Part shown: positions 39,866-39,875 of the stretch, in pieces
Layout of the letters: each line of letters starts with the position of its first letter
Position numbering within the stretch: position 1 is the first letter of the stretch
The notes under the pieces: model-generated
Seen by the model: only the letters and a program-made list of their open reading frames with translations
What the model was told of the DNA's origin: nothing
Database searches by the model: none
Program-made: the position numbers and the translations under genes
DNA from: JBFMFR01 sp040752025
GTDB taxonomy: Bacteria; Chloroflexota; Anaerolineae; Anaerolineales; UBA4823
Direction: 5' to 3'
DNA length: 39,875 bases
NCBI GenBank assembly: GCA_040752025.1
Contig: JBFMFR010000063.1
Coordinates: 1-39,875, forward strand

Positions 39866-39875
39866 CTGGTAATGA
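39857..39875 (+). CDS. Start of a plus-strand gene cut by the right edge (possible transposase)
   Basis: ATG at 39857 has GGGAG (39846-39850) six bases upstream and encodes MSQLVM before the window ends. Only six residues are visible. A transposase is suspected from the palindromes just upstream and from the disrupted look of the neighbouring PLD gene, but this cannot be shown here. Confidence 0.4.

Overview
The window reads as a chromosomal segment of a GC-rich anaerobic or facultative bacterium of the Chloroflexota, probably Anaerolineae-like. This is inferred from gene content and not from any rRNA. Pointers are a 900-residue MalT/LuxR-type regulator beside a MacB-like ABC exporter, a very large YfhO/PMT-type membrane protein, many lipoproteins with short lipobox signals, separate acyl-CoA carboxylase subunits, a GxxExxY protein, and several families of short palindromic intergenic repeats. 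No tRNA, rRNA or CRISPR array was seen.

Layout. The left edge (1-72) holds the first 24 codons of a minus-strand gene that looks like an IS66-type transposase, followed by an AT-richer lipoprotein gene (307-1458) and a repeat-filled spacer (1459-1748). A FadR/FCD-type GntR repressor (1749-2414, minus) is divergent from a glycyl-radical enzyme activase (2550-3464) and its glycyl-radical enzyme (3472-5859). Both genes of the divergent pair have good sigma-70-like promoters around an operator-like inverted repeat, and the activase mRNA appears leaderless. A 54-residue Cys/Trp-rich protein, rplS with a structured leader, a class I amidotransferase/gamma-Glu hydrolase and murI follow on the plus strand.

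From 8420 to 23669 almost everything is on the minus strand. One long operon seems to start at an extended -10 promoter near 23710: acyl-CoA dehydrogenase, a 1526-residue YfhO+PMT fusion, a zinc-type MDR dehydrogenase, a small membrane protein, the carboxyltransferase, an alpha/beta hydrolase, biotin carboxylase, BCCP and a CYTH protein. The acyl-CoA dehydrogenase and the propionyl-CoA-carboxylase-like enzyme suggest short-chain or branched acyl-CoA breakdown. Beyond it lie three further minus-strand genes: a lipoprotein, a PhoD-like phosphatase and a second lipoprotein.

From 23755 a consensus promoter drives a plus-strand chain: an N-terminal remnant of a BglII-like restriction enzyme, two DUF488 proteins, a dual-OB-type protein, an alpha/beta hydrolase and the MalT-like regulator. 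Most junctions are ATGA overlaps or gaps of a few bases. Next comes an ABC export system with two ATPases and one 800-residue FtsX-type permease. The second ATPase carries a Pro/Ala/Thr linker created by a palindromic repeat and five 12-bp tandem copies.

The right end is accessory: a GxxExxY protein, an array of eight 57-60 bp tandem repeats, a GPH-type sugar/cation symporter, a frameshifted small-gene remnant, and a markedly AT-rich gene for a helical-repeat protein of about 1080 residues ending in a PLD-like nuclease domain. That last gene is the best candidate for an undescribed system (anti-phage or other conflict role). Its 5' end abuts a GC-rich palindrome and the start of another gene, probably a mobile element, so it may be truncated.
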